From Xenophilus arseniciresistens (GTDB taxonomy: Bacteria; Pseudomonadota; Gammaproteobacteria; Burkholderiales; Burkholderiaceae_C), in contig NZ_JAQIPB010000002.1 in assembly GCF_028023875.1 (NCBI RefSeq), positions 372,001 through 436,000 on the forward strand: DNA of 64,000 nt, in the 5' to 3' direction. This document shows positions 53,941-62,734 of this stretch, one piece after another; position 1 is the stretch's first letter, and each line of letters begins with the position of its first letter. Both the position numbers and the translations under genes were made by a program. The notes beneath the pieces were generated by a model. The model saw only the letters and a program-made list of their open reading frames with translations. It was not told the origin of the DNA and ran no database searches.

Positions 53941-55178
53941 GCGCGGCCGTGCAGGAACAGGCGCCGCTGGCAGGCGTGCAGGTGGTGGAGTTCGGCCAGT
54001 TCATCGCCGGCCCGGGCGCCACACAGATCCTTGCCGACCTGGGCGCGGATGTGATCAAGATCGAAAGCCCCAACGGCGACAACGGCCGCCGCTTCGGCGT
54101 CAGCGATGCCACCGGCGGCCGCAGCGGCCTTTTCATGGCCTACAACCGCGGCAAGCGCTCCGTTGTGGTCGACATGCGCCGACCCGAAGGCCTGACGGTG
54201 GCCCGCACGCTGGCCCTGCAGGCTGACGTGGTGGTCCAGAACGCACGGGCCGGCGTCATGCGGTCGCTGGGCCTGGACGCGCAGTCGCTGCGCGAGGCCA
54301 AGCCCGGCCTCGTCTACGTCTCGGTCTCGGGCTTCGGCACGCTCGGGCCCTCGCGCGAGCGGCCGGGGCTGGACATCGCCGCGCAGGCCGAGAGCGGCAT
54401 GATGTCGATCACCGGCGAGCGCGGCGGCACGCCTTTGAAGGCCGGCTTTCCGGTGGCCGATGCGTCCACAGCCAGCGCAACGGCCAATGCCATCCTGGCC
54501 GCGCTGTACCGGCAGGCCCGCACCGGCCGCGGCGAGACGATAGAGACTTCGCTCCTGGCGGTGGCCGTCTCAATGCAGGCGCAGATCTGGGCCGAATACC
54601 AATGCACGGGCCGGCAGCCCGCGCGTTCGGGCAACGCGCAGCCGCTGGTGGCACCTGCTGCAGACCTGATCGAGGTGCGGGACGGCCACATCGTGATTTC
54701 CGCCTACCTGGACGAACACTGGCGCCGCCTTTGCCGGGCCATCGGCATGCCGGCGCTGGCAACCGATGCACGGTTCGCCACCAACAACGACCGGGTGCGC
54801 AACCGCGCCGCGCTGATCGGGTTGCTGGCAGATGCGCTGGGAGCCCTCGAAGGCGAGCAGGCCCGGGCGCTGCTCGAACGGCATGGCGTGGTGGTGGGCG
54901 TGGTGCGCAACTACGCGCAGGTACTCGCCAGCGAGGATGTGCGCGCCAGCGGCCTGTTCCAGACCATCGACGATGGCGTGGGCGGGCAACTCCAACTGCC
55001 CGGCCAGCCTTTCACCTTCACCGACGCGCCACCCGGCGCCACTGCCCAGGCCGTGCCGCGGCTGGGGCAGCACACCGCGGAGGTGCTGGCGCAGGCGGGC
55101 TTCGACACGACGGACATCGCACGCCTGCATGCGCAGGGGGTGGTGCAAGGCGAGCAGTTCGCCTCGGCGCTCCCTTGA
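53937..55178 (+). CDS. Class III (CaiB/BaiF) CoA transferase
   Basis: A 413-residue family III CoA transferase. LAGVQVVEFGQFIAGPGATQILADLGADVIKIESPNGD is the classic opening, and the Asp expected to carry the CoA-ester intermediate follows at about residue 165 in RPGLDIAAQAESG. GNAQPLVAPAADLIEVRDGHIVIS is also typical. It begins inside the stop of the Bug receptor gene. Such enzymes move CoA from a donor such as succinyl-CoA to a carboxylic acid without ATP, so it would activate the imported acid. Confidence 0.93.
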   Translation: MSAAVQEQAPLAGVQVVEFGQFIAGPGATQILADLGADVIKIESPNGDNGRRFGVSDATGGRSGLFMAYNRGKRSVVVDMRRPEGLTVARTLALQADVVVQNARAGVMRSLGLDAQSLREAKPGLVYVSVSGFGTLGPSRERPGLDIAAQAESGMMSITGERGGTPLKAGFPVADASTASATANAILAALYRQARTGRGETIETSLLAVAVSMQAQIWAEYQCTGRQPARSGNAQPLVAPAADLIEVRDGHIVISAYLDEHWRRLCRAIGMPALATDARFATNNDRVRNRAALIGLLADALGALEGEQARALLERHGVVVGVVRNYAQVLASEDVRASGLFQTIDDGVGGQLQLPGQPFTFTDAPPGATAQAVPRLGQHTAEVLAQAGFDTTDIARLHAQGVVQGEQFASALP

Positions 55179-55212
55179 TTCCTTTCCCTTCTTCATTGAA
55201 CAAGGCACCCGC

Positions 55213-55956
55213 ATGACAGCCGTGCTTCTCGACATCCATGATGGATGGGCGGAACTGATCCTCAACCGGCCCGAGCGCAAGAACGCCATCGAAGGCCAGC
55301 TCGCCCAGGCCATGCACGAGGCGCTGGATCGTCTGGCGCCGGAGGATTCCGTCCGCGCCGTCGTGCTGCGCGGTGCCGGCGGTGCCTTCTGTTCCGGCCT
55401 GGACGTGAAGGCCTTCAACGCCGACCCCCCGGCGCCGTGGAAGGCCGGCTTCGCAGTGCTCTGGGATGCCGTGCACAACCAGCTGCTCGCCAGCCGCAAG
55501 GTGCTGATCACCGCGCTGGAGCGCTATGCGATCAACGGTGGCGCCGCGCTCGCGCTGGCCGGCGACCTGATGGTGTGCGGCCGGAGCGCCTTCCTTCAGG
55601 TGGGCGAGATCGGCATCGGCATGGCCGCGCCCCGCAACGCAGCCTGGCTGGCCCTGCGCCATTCGGAGGCCGTGGCCGCGCGCGTGTGCCTGATGGGCGA
55701 TCGCGTCGGCGCGGCAGAACTGTTGCGCCTGGGCATCGCGACCGAGGTGGTGGACGACGAGACAGTCCTTGCCCGCGCGCAGGCAATGGCGCAGGCCATT
55801 GCCGCCTTCCCGGCGCACTCGGTCCAGGCCGTCAAGTCGGGCATGCGCGCCGCCACCATGCAGATGCCCACCGGGCGGTGGATGGAAGCGTGCGCAAAAA
55901 GCGATGCCTTCAGCCAGGGCGGGGCCATCCAGCAGGTCGGGACCCACAAGCCATGA
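55213..55956 (+). CDS. Crotonase-family enoyl-CoA hydratase/isomerase
   Basis: A 247-residue crotonase. GAFCSGLDVKAF (oxyanion loop), INGGAALALAGDLMVCGRSA and LQVGEIGIGMAAPRN are present. The glutamate that would lie in the GG(x)E(L)A loop is Ala (GGAALALA), while a Glu is kept in VGEIGIG, so it may be an isomerase or ring-cleaving crotonase, not a simple hydratase. It is followed at once by an overlapping flavoprotein gene (ATGA). No other hydratase is encoded in the operon. Confidence 0.9.
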   Translation: MTAVLLDIHDGWAELILNRPERKNAIEGQLAQAMHEALDRLAPEDSVRAVVLRGAGGAFCSGLDVKAFNADPPAPWKAGFAVLWDAVHNQLLASRKVLITALERYAINGGAALALAGDLMVCGRSAFLQVGEIGIGMAAPRNAAWLALRHSEAVAARVCLMGDRVGAAELLRLGIATEVVDDETVLARAQAMAQAIAAFPAHSVQAVKSGMRAATMQMPTGRWMEACAKSDAFSQGGAIQQVGTHKP

Positions 55957-56960
55957 AGACACGCATCACCGAACTGCTTGGCATCCGCTATCCCATCATC
56001 CAGGGCGGCATGATGTGGGTGGGCCGCGCGGAGCTCGCTGCAGCCGTCTCCAATGCAGGCGGTCTCGGGACGCTGACTGCGCTGACGCAGCCCGACCCCG
56101 AGGCGCTGGTGCGCGAAGTGCATCGCTGCCGCGCGATGACGGACGCGCCCTTCGCGGTCAACCTCACCATCCTGCCATCGGCTGCGCCGCCGCCCTATGA
56201 AGCCTATGCGCAGGCCATCATCGACAGCGGCGTGCGTGTGGTCGAAACCGCCGGGCAGCATCCCGAAGCCATCACCGAGCTGTTCAAGTCAAAGGGGCTG
56301 GTGATCGTGCACAAATGCACCGCGGTGCGCCACGCGCTTTCAGCGCAGCGGCGCGGGGCGGACGCCATCAGCATCGATGGCTTCGAATGCGCGGGCCACC
56401 CCGGCGAGGATGACGTTCCCGGCCTGATCCTGATCCCGGCCGCCTGCGCGAAGCTGTCGATCCCGGTCGTGGCCTCGGGCGGCATCGCCAACGGCCGCAC
56501 CATGGCTGCGGCCCTGGCGCTGGGCGCCGACGGGGTGAACATGGGCACACGCTTCATGCTCACGCGAGAGGCCCCCGTGCATGACAGCGTCAAGGCGGCG
56601 CTCGTGCAGGCCAGCGAACGCGACACGACACTGATCTTCCGCGGCCTTCGCAACACCGCCCGCGTCTGGCGCAACCCGGTCTCCGCGGCCGTCAACGAAC
56701 TCGAGCGCAGACCCCAGGGCGCCACCTTCGACGAGTTGCGACCCTGGGTCGCCGGCGTGCGCGGGCGCCGGGCGCTTGAGCAGGGCGCGAGCGACGAGGG
56801 GCTGATCTGGGCCGGTCAATGCCTGGGCCTGATCGATGACGTGCCCGATTGCGCGACCCTCATCCAGCGCATGGTGGCCGAGTGCCGCCAGGCGCTGCGC
56901 CGCGCCACCGATCTCTGCCACCCAAGCCCTCTCTCCCCTGAAAGCCAGACTCATGCGTGA
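55953..56960 (+). CDS. Nitronate monooxygenase-like flavoprotein (2-nitropropane dioxygenase family)
   Basis: A 335-residue FMN TIM-barrel protein. ELLGIRYPIIQGGMMWVGRAELAAAVSNAGGLGTLTAL, DGFECAGHPGED (with the conserved His) and PVVASGGIANGRTMAAALALGADGVNMGTRFM are diagnostic. Besides nitronate oxidation, the family includes enoyl reductases such as FabK and proteins found in CoA-ester operons with unclear roles. Here it lies between the crotonase and thiolase genes, so an enoyl-CoA reduction or protection against a toxic nitro side product are options. The family is sure, the reaction is not. Confidence 0.88.
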   Translation: MKTRITELLGIRYPIIQGGMMWVGRAELAAAVSNAGGLGTLTALTQPDPEALVREVHRCRAMTDAPFAVNLTILPSAAPPPYEAYAQAIIDSGVRVVETAGQHPEAITELFKSKGLVIVHKCTAVRHALSAQRRGADAISIDGFECAGHPGEDDVPGLILIPAACAKLSIPVVASGGIANGRTMAAALALGADGVNMGTRFMLTREAPVHDSVKAALVQASERDTTLIFRGLRNTARVWRNPVSAAVNELERRPQGATFDELRPWVAGVRGRRALEQGASDEGLIWAGQCLGLIDDVPDCATLIQRMVAECRQALRRATDLCHPSPLSPESQTHA

Positions 56961-58134
56961 AGCCGTCATCGTTTCCACCGCCCGCACGCCGCTGACCAAG
57001 GCGCATCGCGGCGAGTTCAACCAGACACCGGGTGCAACGCTGGCCGCGTTCGCGGTGCGCGCGGCCGTCGAACGCGCCGGCATCGAGCCGGCGCTGATCG
57101 AGGACGCCATCCTCGGCTGCGGCTACCCCGAAGGCACCACCGGGCGCAACATCGCCCGCCAGGCGGTGGTGCGTGCCGGGCTGCCGATCGGCATTGCGGG
57201 CGCCACCGTCAACCGCTTCTGTGCCTCGGGTCTGCAAGCCATTGCGATGGCGGCAGGCCGCATCGTCGTCGATGGTGCGCCCGCCATGATCGCCGGGGGC
57301 GTGGAAAGCATCTCGCTCACGTCCACACGCGGCGATCCGAACACGGGCATCGACCCCTGGATCCAGCAGCACAAGCCGCAGATGTACCTCTCGATGATCG
57401 AGACGGCGGACATCGTCGCGCAGCGCTACGGCATCAGCCGCGAAGCCCAGGACCGGTTCTCGGTCGAGAGCCAGCACAAGACGGAGCGCGCTCAGAAGGA
57501 GGGCCTGTTCGACGGCGAGATCGTGCCGTGCACGACCACCATGGCCCTTGCGAGCAAGGAAAGCGGCGCGGTGACGATGCAGGAGGTGACGGTGCGCGCC
57601 GACAACTGCAACCGCCCCGGCACCCACTACGAAGCGCTCGCCAGGCTTGCTCCGGTGCGCGGCGAGGGGCAGTTCGTCACCGCCGGCAATTCCTCCCAGC
57701 TTTCCGATGGCGCGAGCGCCTGCGTGCTGATGGAAGCCGGTGCCGCCAGCCGTGCCGGCCTGCAGCCGCTGGGCGCCTTCCGCGGCCTCGCGGTGGCCGG
57801 CTGCGAGCCCGACGAGATGGGCATCGGCCCGGTGTTCGCCGTCCCCCGGCTTCTGGCGCGTCACGGCCTCAAGATCGACGACATCGACCTGTGGGAGCTC
57901 AACGAAGCCTTCGCTTCCCAGGCCATCCACTGCCGCGACCGGCTCGGCATTCCCGGCGAGCGGCTCAACGTCAACGGTGGCTCCATTTCGGTGGGGCATC
58001 CGTTTGGCATGACCGGCGCGCGCCTGGTCGGGCACGCGCTGCTCGAAGGCCGCCGGCGCAAGGCCAGGTATGCCGTCGTCACCATGTGCATTGCCGGGGG
58101 CATGGGCGCAGCGGCACTGTTCGAGATCTATTGA
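56953..58134 (+). CDS. Thiolase (acetyl-CoA C-acyltransferase)
   Basis: A 393-residue degradative thiolase. REAVIVSTARTPLTKAHRG opens it; the nucleophile is Cys of NRFCASGLQA; NVNGGSISVGHPFGMTG brings the catalytic His; and MCIAGGMGAA holds the second Cys. It would release acetyl-CoA from a 3-oxoacyl-CoA at the end of the beta-oxidation turn made by this operon. The gene overlaps the preceding flavoprotein gene by 8 bases. Confidence 0.95.
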   Translation: MREAVIVSTARTPLTKAHRGEFNQTPGATLAAFAVRAAVERAGIEPALIEDAILGCGYPEGTTGRNIARQAVVRAGLPIGIAGATVNRFCASGLQAIAMAAGRIVVDGAPAMIAGGVESISLTSTRGDPNTGIDPWIQQHKPQMYLSMIETADIVAQRYGISREAQDRFSVESQHKTERAQKEGLFDGEIVPCTTTMALASKESGAVTMQEVTVRADNCNRPGTHYEALARLAPVRGEGQFVTAGNSSQLSDGASACVLMEAGAASRAGLQPLGAFRGLAVAGCEPDEMGIGPVFAVPRLLARHGLKIDDIDLWELNEAFASQAIHCRDRLGIPGERLNVNGGSISVGHPFGMTGARLVGHALLEGRRRKARYAVVTMCIAGGMGAAALFEIY

Positions 58135-58146
58135 AGGAGCAGCGCC

Positions 58147-59346
58147 TTGGACCTTGATTTCACCGATGAAGAGCTCGCCTTCCGCGAGCAGGTGCGCACC
58201 TTCTTCCGCGACAGGCTTCCCGCGGACATCGCGCAGAAGGTCGAGCGCGACGAGCGCCTTGGAAAGGCCGACTACGAACGCTGGCACGCGATCCTCAACG
58301 CGCAGGGCTGGCTGGCGACGGGCTGGCCGAAAGAGCATGGCGGCCCGGGCTGGACGGCCATGCAGCGCTATCTGTTCGAGTTCGAAGGCGCCATGGCGAA
58401 TGCGCCACGCATCATCCAGTTCGGCATCAACATGCTGGCGCCGGTGCTCATGAAGTTCGGCACGCCCGAACAGAAGCGCCGATGGCTGCCACGCATCCTC
58501 GACGGACGCGACTGGTGGTGCCAGGGCTATTCGGAGCCGGGCGCCGGATCGGACCTGGCGTCGCTCCGGACCACCGCAGTGCGTACCGCCGACGGCTATG
58601 TCGTGAACGGGCAGAAGACCTGGACCACGCTCGGCCAGCATGCCAACATGATCTTCTGCCTGGTCCGCACCGACCCCGCAGCGCGCAAGCAACAGGGCAT
58701 CAGCTTCCTGCTGATCGACATGCACTCGCCCGGCGTCGAGCTGCGGCCCATCATCACCCTGGACGGAGAGCACGAGGTCAACGAGGTCTTCTTCACGGAC
58801 GTGCGCGTGCCGCTGGAGAACCTGGTGGGCCACGAGAACGAGGGCTGGAGCTGCGCGAAGTTCCTGTTGACGCACGAGCGCACCGGCATCGCAGGCGTGG
58901 GCTACTCGTGCGCCGCGCTGCAGCGGCTCAAGCAGGCAGCGGCGCATCTGGTGCGCAACGGCCGCCCCCTGCTGCAGGACCGGGACTTCGCGGCCCGCCT
59001 CGCTCGCGTTGAGATCGCGCTGCACAACATGAAGACGACCAACCTGAAAGTGCTCGCGGGTGCCGCCAGCGGTGCCGCACCGGGCGTCGAGAGTTCAATG
59101 CTCAAGATTCAGGGCACGGAGATCCGACAGGAGATCCACGCGCTGATGCTGCGCGCGATGGGGCCACACGCGCCGCTGTTCGCCAACGACATGACCGATG
59201 CGGCCGACCTGGACCTCGCGTGCATTGGCCCGGCAAATGCACCGCGTGCCGCCCTCACCTGGTTCAACAACCGCAAGCTCTCCATCTTCGGTGGCTCCAA
59301 CGAGATCCAGAAGAACATCATCGCCAAGACCGTGCTGGGACTGTGA
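58147..59346 (+). CDS. Acyl-CoA dehydrogenase, large subunit (PimC-like)
   Basis: A 399-residue FAD dehydrogenase. QGYSEPGAGSDLASLRTTAVR, QKTWTTLGQHANMIFCLVRTD, LENLVGHENEGWSCAKFLL and LSIFGGSNEIQKNIIAKTVLGL are present. The same style of ending marks large subunits of the pimeloyl-CoA dehydrogenase type. The start is TTG 58147, supported by AAGGAG 7 bases upstream; it is 12 bases after the thiolase stop. With the following gene it probably forms a two-subunit dehydrogenase of the kind used for dicarboxyl- or alicyclic acyl-CoA. Confidence 0.92.
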   Translation: MDLDFTDEELAFREQVRTFFRDRLPADIAQKVERDERLGKADYERWHAILNAQGWLATGWPKEHGGPGWTAMQRYLFEFEGAMANAPRIIQFGINMLAPVLMKFGTPEQKRRWLPRILDGRDWWCQGYSEPGAGSDLASLRTTAVRTADGYVVNGQKTWTTLGQHANMIFCLVRTDPAARKQQGISFLLIDMHSPGVELRPIITLDGEHEVNEVFFTDVRVPLENLVGHENEGWSCAKFLLTHERTGIAGVGYSCAALQRLKQAAAHLVRNGRPLLQDRDFAARLARVEIALHNMKTTNLKVLAGAASGAAPGVESSMLKIQGTEIRQEIHALMLRAMGPHAPLFANDMTDAADLDLACIGPANAPRAALTWFNNRKLSIFGGSNEIQKNIIAKTVLGL

Positions 59347-59356
59347 GCCACCCGCC

Positions 59357-60520
59357 ATGAACTTCGAACACACCCACGAGCGGCGACTTCTCGCCGACAG
59401 CATCTCGCGCTACGCCGCCGATCGCTATGGCGAGCTCACGCGCCGACTGGTGCCGCAGCCCCGACAGCATTTCGACCCCCGGCATTGGAGCGCGCTGGCC
59501 GAGCTCGGTGCGCTCGGAGCCTTGTTCACGCCCGAACAGGGAGGATTCGGAGGTGACGCCTTCGACCTCATGGTCGTCTTCGAAGCGATCGGACGCGGGC
59601 TCATCACCGAGCCGTTCCTGGCCAGTCTGATGGCCGGGCGAACCCTCGCGCACGTGGCCGACCCGGGGCATGCGACGCTGCTGGCAGGCATCGTCGAAGG
59701 CACGACGCTGGCGAGCCTGGCGCACTGCGAGAGCGGCGGGCAATGGCACCCTGCGCACGCAGGCTGCACGGCGCACCGGCAGGGCGATCACTGGGTGCTC
59801 GAAGGCGACAAGGTGGGCGTCCCGTGGGGAGCCGAGGCCGACATCCTGCTGATCTCGGCACGCACCAGCGGCAACTTCGACGACGAGGACGGGCTGTCTC
59901 TGTTCGCAGTGCCCGCCACCAGCCCCGGATTGACGCGGTGGGGCCATCCCGACTTCGACGGCGGCCGTTCGGCGGACATGTCGCTGCGCGGCCTGACGCT
60001 GCCGCCGCAGGCGCTCGTCGGCGCCGTCGGCCGGGCCGCTGGCGCGCTCAAGGCCGGGATCGCCTGCGGCATCCAGGCTGTCTGTGCGGAGGCGCTCGGC
60101 CTGATGGACGTGATGATGGCCGACACGCTCGAGTATCTGCAGACGCGCAAGCAGTTCGGTGCGCCGATCGGAAGCTTCCAGGCCGTGCAGCATCGCATGG
60201 TCGATCTCATGCTTCAGGTCGAACAGGCCCGCTCGGCCACCCTCAATTGCGCCCGGCACATGCAAGCCGACGCATCAACGCGCGACCGCTGCGTGGCCGC
60301 AGCCAAGTTCACCATCAGCACCGCGGCGCTGAAAATGGCGCAGGAATGCATCCAGTTGCACGGCGGCATCGGCATGACCTGGGAGCTGCCGCTGGCCCAC
60401 TACGCGAAACGGCTGGGCCTGCTCAGCTTCCAGCTGGGCGACGAGGACTTCCACCTGGCCCGCTACGCAAGCGCCTATGCAACCGACGGCGTTGCCGCTG
60501 CGAGCGAGGCGGGCATCTAG
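59357..60520 (+). CDS. Acyl-CoA dehydrogenase, small subunit (PimD-like)
   Basis: A 387-residue partner. ALGALFTPEQGGFGGDAFDLMVVFEAIGRGLITEPFL, FDGGRSADMSLRGLTL, TRKQFGAPIGSFQAVQHRMVDLML and IQLHGGIGMTWELPLAHYAKRL are present. It shows less of the substrate-binding TE(P)GxGSD motif than its neighbour, as is usual for the second subunit of PimCD-type enzymes. The start follows 10 bases after the PimC-like stop. It ends the operon; no 3-hydroxyacyl-CoA dehydrogenase gene is present in it. Confidence 0.9.
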   Translation: MNFEHTHERRLLADSISRYAADRYGELTRRLVPQPRQHFDPRHWSALAELGALGALFTPEQGGFGGDAFDLMVVFEAIGRGLITEPFLASLMAGRTLAHVADPGHATLLAGIVEGTTLASLAHCESGGQWHPAHAGCTAHRQGDHWVLEGDKVGVPWGAEADILLISARTSGNFDDEDGLSLFAVPATSPGLTRWGHPDFDGGRSADMSLRGLTLPPQALVGAVGRAAGALKAGIACGIQAVCAEALGLMDVMMADTLEYLQTRKQFGAPIGSFQAVQHRMVDLMLQVEQARSATLNCARHMQADASTRDRCVAAAKFTISTAALKMAQECIQLHGGIGMTWELPLAHYAKRLGLLSFQLGDEDFHLARYASAYATDGVAAASEAGI

Positions 60521-60533
60521 CGCGCCGCCCCGC

Positions 60534-60728
60534 TCAGTCCAGTGATTGCTCGCAGATCGACTGCAGCACCCTCTGCCCCGACAGCAGCGCGCTGTACATG
60601 GAGCTGAAGGTCTCCAGCGACTCGCAGATGACCACCACGCCGCCTTCCGAGCCCGCGTCTTCCTCGCGCTCGAAGATATGCCAGGCATAGCGGCCTGACG
60701 GGGAGACTTTGCTGGCGGTGACGGCCAT
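60534..60728 (-). CDS. Small hypothetical protein
   Basis: A 64-residue acidic protein on the minus strand in the gap between the PimD-like operon and the LysR gene. The composition (SGRYAWHIFEREEDAG, VVVICESLETFSSM) looks like a real soluble protein and not a shadow of a coding frame. An upstream ATG at 60740 is possible. Neither start has a clear ribosome site. No relatives or function recognised. Confidence 0.45.
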   Translation of the reverse strand: MAVTASKVSPSGRYAWHIFEREEDAGSEGGVVVICESLETFSSMYSALLSGQRVLQSICEQSLD

Positions 60729-60849
60729 GACTGCGGGCATGGCGCGAACGGTAGCCAGCCCTCAAGTCAACGGCGTGAATGCGCGCGCAGGGTGCGGCAA
60801 CGGTGCTTTTGTGCCGGCGCCCCGTTGTAAATTGGCACACTTGCTGCCC

Positions 60850-61761
60850 ATGAAGTTCAGACTCCGTCAGATGGAGGTGTTTCGCGCGGTGATGTTGACG
60901 GGTTCGATCAACGGCGCCGCCAAGCTCCTCTTCACCTCGCAGCCCGCGGTCAGCCGCATCGTCTCTCACACGGAAAAGACCCTGGGCCTGGCGCTTTTCA
61001 ACCGCGTCAAGGGCAAGCTGGTGCCCACGCCCGAAGGCGAGGCGCTGTTCCGAGAAGTGGACGCCTTCTACCGCGAGGCGGTGCGCGTGGACGAGTTCGC
61101 GCGCGGCCTGGCCCAGGGGCCCTCGGGCACGCTCAAGCTGGCCTGCAGCCCGGCGCTCAGCCGCAGCATCCTGCCGCGCGCCATCACGCTGTTCCAGCAG
61201 CGCTACGGCAAGATCCGCGTGAACGTGCACACCACCCTGCTCAACGACATGGCGCAGGAAGTGCTGAGCAAGGCGGTGGACCTGGCCATCTCAGTGCTGC
61301 CGCTGGAACACCCCAACCTCACGGTCACGCCTTTCACCGAAGGACGCATGGTGTGCGTGGTGCCCGCGGGCCATCCCTTGTCGAAGCTGCAGCAGGTGGC
61401 CATTTCGGACCTGGCCCAGCACACGCTCATCGCGCACGACGCGTCCATCGCCTTCGGGCAGATGGTCGCGTCGGCCTTCCGCAAGGCGGGCGTGACCCTG
61501 TCGTCCCGCGTGGACATCCATGAAACGGACGTGGCCTGCGCGCTGGTGCGGGCCGGTGCCGGGATCGCGGTGGTCGACCCCTTCACCGTCGAGGGGCTGA
61601 ACTGGTCGGACCTGTGCGTGCTGCCGCTGGCCGACGAGATCCGGCTGACGCCGAGTATCGTGCGCTCGGCCTTCGACACCGGCCGCAGCCATGCCGACAA
61701 GTTCGCCGAGGTGCTGCACGGCATGTGCGCCGCCGCGCCGCCCGCGGGGCGCGCCCCTTAA
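60850..61761 (+). CDS. LysR-family transcriptional regulator
   Basis: A 303-residue regulator. The winged helix-turn-helix spans residues 1-62 (MKFRLRQMEVFRAVMLTGSINGAAKLL, TSQPAVSRIVSHTEKTLGLALF), followed by the effector domain (GTLKLACSPALSRSILPRAITLFQQRYG). It sits upstream of the rraA-like and dehydrogenase genes in the same direction. The duplicated dyad-bearing block in front of those genes is likely its operator, so it probably controls both transcription units. Confidence 0.93.
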   Translation: MKFRLRQMEVFRAVMLTGSINGAAKLLFTSQPAVSRIVSHTEKTLGLALFNRVKGKLVPTPEGEALFREVDAFYREAVRVDEFARGLAQGPSGTLKLACSPALSRSILPRAITLFQQRYGKIRVNVHTTLLNDMAQEVLSKAVDLAISVLPLEHPNLTVTPFTEGRMVCVVPAGHPLSKLQQVAISDLAQHTLIAHDASIAFGQMVASAFRKAGVTLSSRVDIHETDVACALVRAGAGIAVVDPFTVEGLNWSDLCVLPLADEIRLTPSIVRSAFDTGRSHADKFAEVLHGMCAAAPPAGRAP

Positions 61762-61795
61762 CCTCAGGCTATACCGCACCGCATAACCGGTATAG
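61756..61795 (+). promoter_or_regulatory. Candidate LysR operator, copy 1 (before the rraA-like gene)
   Basis: CCTTAAC, then AGGCTATACC, CCGCA and CCGG make a block shared with 62584-62621. It contains the perfect dyad CTATACCG (61769-61776) and CGGTATAG (61788-61795) with an 11-base gap, a LysR-style arrangement. Its first bases overlap the end of the LysR coding region. The GGCCTGGCTTAGAT stretch that follows resembles the equivalent stretch after copy 2, as if the whole promoter was duplicated. Confidence 0.65.
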
Positions 61796-61881
61796 GGCCG
61801 ATTCGGGCGGCCTGGCTTAGATTTTCCGCATGCCGGCGCGCTCCCCTGCGCCCGCCAGACCAGGAAAAGAGACAGCAAGCC

Positions 61882-62589
61882 ATGACCCCGATCCAGATCC
61901 TGCGCCGCAGGCGCCAGGTGCCCGCTGATGTGGTGGAGCGCTTCCGCGGCCTGCCCGTGGCCAACATCAGCGACTGCATGGCCCGCATCGTGGCTGCGGG
62001 GCCGCGGCTGCGGCCCATGCATGCCGGAGGCGCGCTGTGCGGCCCGGCCTTCACGGTCAAGACCCGCCCGGGCGACAACCTGCTGGTGCACAAGGCGCTG
62101 GACCTGGCCGAGCCCGGCGACGTGCTGGTGGTCGATGCCGGCGGCGACCTCACCAACGCCATCATGGGCGAGCTGATGACGGGCTACGCGGCCAGTCGCG
62201 GCATTGCGGGTGTGGTGATCAACGGCGCGATCCGCGACGCGGACACGCTGCGCGCCTCGCCCTTCCCGGTCTATGCGGCGGGCATCACCCATCGCGGCCC
62301 CTACAAGGACGGCCCGGGCCAGATCAACGTGGCCGTCGCCATCGACGGCATGGTCATCGAAGCGGGCGACCTGATCGTGGGCGACGCCGACGGCGTGCTG
62401 TGCGTGCCCTTCGATGACGCGCCCGCGCTGTGCGAGGCCGCGCGCGAAAAGCATGCGCAGGAAATCGTGACCCTGGCCGAGATCGAAGCCGGCCGGCTGG
62501 ACACAGGCTGGGTCGATGCGCTGCTGCAGCGCCTGGGCGCGCAGTCCGAATACGCACAGCCATCCGGGCAGACCCTGGCAAAGCCTTAA
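61882..62589 (+). CDS. RraA-family protein (HMG/CHA aldolase-like)
   Basis: A 235-residue protein. FRGLPVANISDCMARI, GPAFTVKTRPGDNLLVHKALDLA, VVDAGGDLTNAIMGELMT, and GVVINGAIRDADTLRA are the RraA/4-hydroxy-4-methyl-2-oxoglutarate aldolase signatures. The Arg-Asp pair (GAIRDAD) that binds substrate and metal in the aldolases is present. Members cleave tricarboxylic keto acids such as 4-carboxy-4-hydroxy-2-oxoadipate, but similar proteins also bind RNase E. Its catabolic neighbours favour an aldolase or lyase. It has its own promoter copy (61756). Confidence 0.85.
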   Translation: MTPIQILRRRRQVPADVVERFRGLPVANISDCMARIVAAGPRLRPMHAGGALCGPAFTVKTRPGDNLLVHKALDLAEPGDVLVVDAGGDLTNAIMGELMTGYAASRGIAGVVINGAIRDADTLRASPFPVYAAGITHRGPYKDGPGQINVAVAIDGMVIEAGDLIVGDADGVLCVPFDDAPALCEAAREKHAQEIVTLAEIEAGRLDTGWVDALLQRLGAQSEYAQPSGQTLAKP

Positions 62590-62621
62590 CACGAGGCTAT
62601 ACCCCGCCGCACATCCGGCAT
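62584..62621 (+). promoter_or_regulatory. Candidate LysR operator, copy 2 (before the dehydrogenase gene)
   Basis: CCTTAAC, AGGCTATACC, CCGCA and CCGG repeat the block of copy 1 in the same order and spacing, with 10 differences in 38 bases. The dyad is less perfect (CTATACCC and CGGCATTC). The rraA-like stop codon lies within it. The following 60-base stretch GGCCTTGAATTTCTAGC again matches the region after copy 1. Confidence 0.6.
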
Positions 62622-62734
62622 TCGCCGCTGCGGCCTTGAATTTCTAGCATTGCCCCTGCCCTGCATCGCCCGCGCCTTGCGTGGCCGCTTGCAGCGCAGG
62701 CCTTCTTTCCTGCACAGACGAAAAGACAGCTCTC

